Assembly (NCBI GenBank): GCA_963701675.1
Contig: OY969623.1
Location: 5,208,001 to 5,272,000, forward strand
DNA: 64,000 nt
Reading direction: 5' to 3'
From: G963701675 sp963701675
GTDB lineage: Bacteria > Planctomycetota > Planctomycetia > Gemmatales > Gemmataceae
Shown: positions 62,192-64,000 of the stretch, one piece after another
How positions within the stretch are numbered: position 1 is the first letter of the stretch
Layout: every line of letters starts with the position of its first letter
Notes under the pieces: generated by a model
What the model was told of the DNA's origin: nothing
Seen by the model: only the letters and a program-made list of their open reading frames with translations
The model's database searches: none
Program-made: the position numbers and the translations under genes

Positions 62192-63913
62192 CTAAAGCGT
62201 ATCAATATCCAACCGATACAAACCACCTCCCAGCGTGCCTTGCAGTTCCACCTTGATGAACCGCGCCAGCGACCCTGCCCCGGCGTTAAGCTGTTCCCAA
62301 GCGCCCGTGCCGCCGCTTTGCGATGTGGCGATTACATTACCCGCCGCGTCCAGCAACTGAAGCCGCAGGTCGACACCGGCCGCCGGGCGGAGACGGACGC
62401 TGGTTCCTTCCGTGTAAGCGCGAGACGGAAGTGCAAAGATGTCCTTGTCGCCGCTGGCCGCGACGACTCCCGTTATGAGCGCTGGAAATGTAGTGACGAC
62501 GTGTGCTTGTCCGATGGCCTCGTTCGGCTCTTTTTCCGCAACGTTTCCGATATACATCGAGATGCCGACACCGGGGCCGTCGTGGCCGATCAAGAGGTCC
62601 TGAATGCCGTCGCCGTTGGCGTCGAACGCACGGAGCCGCATGGCGGGGCTTGTCGGAATCTCCGGTGGTGTCTTTTCGACCAGTTTGACGACTCCGCCTT
62701 CCGTTTCATTGCGCAGGACGAAGGTCGGACCGGCGAACTGGGCGACCGCAATGTCGATTCGGCCGTCGCTATCGAAATCCGCCCAGACCGGATGGTCGCT
62801 GTCGACGTCCTTATTGCCGTTGGGGAACTCCGGATAGTAAACCTGCGTGAAGAGTTGATTTCCTGTGCCGAGGTTCAAGAGGACCGCATCGCGGAAGCCG
62901 TCGCCGGCGATGCCGAAGTTCGGCACGTAAATGTCGAGCCTGCCGTCACCATTCACGTCGATGTGATCGAGGCCGTACACGCCGTTGCTGAATGTCGGCG
63001 CGGGCATGATTTGTTCAAGCGACGTCGGGAAATGGCCGGTGCCGTCGTTAATGAGAACGCGAAGCTCCGGAATGCTTCCACCCGGATTGAGATTGGCGAC
63101 GCTGATATCGACGAAGCCGTCGCCGCTGAGGTCTTCGACATGTCCGAAGATGCTGGGTTCTTGTCGTAACGGCATTCGCTGGGCGGTTTGATCGACGAAT
63201 ACGCGGCCGTTGTTCATGAGTACGCGTATTTGTCCCAGGCCGTCTTCGGGATGGAATTGGTACTCGACCATGTCCATCTTGCCATCGCCGTCCAAGTCGG
63301 CTTTGTGCGTGTGATATGAATCCGTGGCGATCTTCGATACACCGCGAATGCGGAATGCTTGCTCCGCAAATCCCAACCAGTTACCCTGACCGTCGGCGCC
63401 GAGGTTCTTGTAGAAATGCGACGGCTTGCCGTTGCCGCCAGGGACGTAAAGATCGATCCAACCGGTGTTGAAATAATCGTGCGGTGACGACCACCAGCGC
63501 ACATCGGGGATGAGGAGGTCGGGAAAGTACTGGGCCGTTTTGTCGACGAATTTGCCGTTCTCGTTGATGTATAGAACGCTGGGATAGTCCGTGGCATTCA
63601 GCACGGCGTCGGTGCGTGCTTGAGTCGAAACGAAGTCCAAGCGGCCGTCCTTGTTGAAATCCGCATGTTGGATCGCACGGAAGACGAGATTGCCAGGCGT
63701 ATCAGGCAACTGTTGGATCTGGCTCGTTGCCGTGAGAAACTCCCACGGACGCGGCGTGACGTCACGTGTTCCTTGTTCGGCAAGCGGCCTGACCAGTGCT
63801 TCGTTGCCCATCAAGTGCTCGGTCGAGCACAACAGGCAACGGTCTTCCAGGCGCTCGATCTGCGGGTAGCTCGAACGCCGTATTGAACAACTCGCATTCG
63901 AATGCGCTGACAT
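62192..63913 (-). CDS. secreted FG-GAP/VCBS beta-propeller protein
   Basis: About 573 residues from the ATG at 63913 (MSAHSNASCSIRRSSYPQIE). Near the N-terminus is QIERLEDRCLLC, the LE-x-R box. About seven FG-GAP units with D-x-N-x-D-G-x-x-D-I or D-x-D-G-D-G follow, such as HADFNKDGRLDFVSTQARTD and HIDVNGDGRLDIYVPNFGIA. The C-terminal 120 residues (GHAHVVTTFPALITGVVAAS and on) resemble the pre-peptidase C-terminal beta-sandwich used at secreted-protein ends. A start at 63943 is also possible. Confidence 0.83.
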   Translation of the reverse strand: MSAHSNASCSIRRSSYPQIERLEDRCLLCSTEHLMGNEALVRPLAEQGTRDVTPRPWEFLTATSQIQQLPDTPGNLVFRAIQHADFNKDGRLDFVSTQARTDAVLNATDYPSVLYINENGKFVDKTAQYFPDLLIPDVRWWSSPHDYFNTGWIDLYVPGGNGKPSHFYKNLGADGQGNWLGFAEQAFRIRGVSKIATDSYHTHKADLDGDGKMDMVEYQFHPEDGLGQIRVLMNNGRVFVDQTAQRMPLRQEPSIFGHVEDLSGDGFVDISVANLNPGGSIPELRVLINDGTGHFPTSLEQIMPAPTFSNGVYGLDHIDVNGDGRLDIYVPNFGIAGDGFRDAVLLNLGTGNQLFTQVYYPEFPNGNKDVDSDHPVWADFDSDGRIDIAVAQFAGPTFVLRNETEGGVVKLVEKTPPEIPTSPAMRLRAFDANGDGIQDLLIGHDGPGVGISMYIGNVAEKEPNEAIGQAHVVTTFPALITGVVAASGDKDIFALPSRAYTEGTSVRLRPAAGVDLRLQLLDAAGNVIATSQSGGTGAWEQLNAGAGSLARFIKVELQGTLGGGLYRLDIDTL

Positions 63914-63977
63914 TAGATCGTTCCTTTCTGAAACGAGCGACAAGGAGGGGCCGCACTGGGAAGGAGCAGAAAAAGAC

Positions 63978-64000
63978 CTTGCTGATCAGAGATCAGCAAG
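63978..64000. repeat. 10-bp perfect inverted repeat at the window end
   Basis: CTTGCTGATC (63978-63987), loop AGA, GATCAGCAAG (63991-64000). The arms pair perfectly. It is at the edge of the window, so its full length and context cannot be judged; it may continue or be part of a longer repeat. It lies just upstream of the FG-GAP gene start. Confidence 0.45.

Noticed and set aside
62240..63169. 309-codon plus-strand open frame
   Set aside because: Antisense to the FG-GAP protein at 62192-63913, which has clear D-x-D-G-D-G repeats and an N-terminal LE-x-R box.
1..64000. CRISPR arrays, rRNA genes, IS elements
   Set aside because: No regularly spaced direct repeats, rRNA core sequences or transposase/integrase motifs were recognised on either strand.

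Overview
The window looks like a chromosomal piece from a planctomycete, probably a mesophilic member of the Pirellulales/Planctomycetales grade. The evidence is a planctomycete-type bacterial microcompartment (BMC) locus, five secreted beta-propeller proteins carrying the N-terminal LE-x-R box typical of the phylum, ECF sigma factor plus membrane Ser/Thr kinase pairing, DUF11 proteins, an ExbB/ExbD operon with a squalene-cyclase-like repeat protein, and short palindromes of the GCTTACGCTTCGGG kind. Base composition is moderately high G+C throughout. No rRNA, CRISPR array, integrase or transposase was seen.

Layout. 0-11 kb: housekeeping and metabolic genes (typA 5' part, sixA-like, lipoproteins, a sulfotransferase, recD2, a DUF971-mrp pair, glgP, UDP-glucuronate decarboxylase). 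11-16 kb: an ExbB-ExbD-ExbD operon ending in a large protein with a TonB-like SxxxH membrane anchor and a periplasmic alpha/alpha-toroid domain. 16-24 kb: a DUF11 surface protein, rtcA, a lipoprotein, an SDR, a sigma factor with a small Sm-like partner, a coiled-coil protein and thioredoxin. 24.0-33.2 kb: a one-direction BMC operon with a DeoR regulator, PduL, two hexamer and three pentamer shell proteins, acetate kinase, a DUF1569 protein, a CoA-acylating aldehyde dehydrogenase, a class II aldolase, a lactate/malate-type dehydrogenase and a DhnA-like TIM barrel. 33-43 kb: secreted propeller and S55 protease genes, a PncC-like/NMN-adenylyltransferase fusion, an HTH-EIIA protein, a JAMM protease, queF, a TPR protein and an RRM protein. 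43.2 kb: a tRNA-Sec gene. 43.4-64 kb: accessory region with giant SBBP/FG-GAP and delta-60 proteins, a kinase-TPR/ECF pair, a single-chain restriction-modification gene, a PIN toxin-antitoxin pair and more FG-GAP proteins.

How the genes work together. The BMC operon encodes a complete shell and a route from a deoxysugar phosphate (fuculose- or rhamnulose-1-phosphate type) through lactaldehyde, lactyl-CoA and lactyl-phosphate to lactate with ATP gain. Three of its enzymes carry amphipathic helices that look like encapsulation peptides. The ExbB/ExbD operon probably energises its own toroid protein across the periplasm.

Quality note. I find ten frameshifts inside otherwise well conserved genes (sixA, a lipoprotein, the toroid protein, DUF11, rtcA twice, the coiled-coil protein, HTH-EIIA, the kinase and the methyltransferase). 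Nine of them sit on or within a few bases of a GCGC tetranucleotide. I therefore annotate these as single interrupted genes and consider systematic consensus errors more likely than ten pseudogenes.
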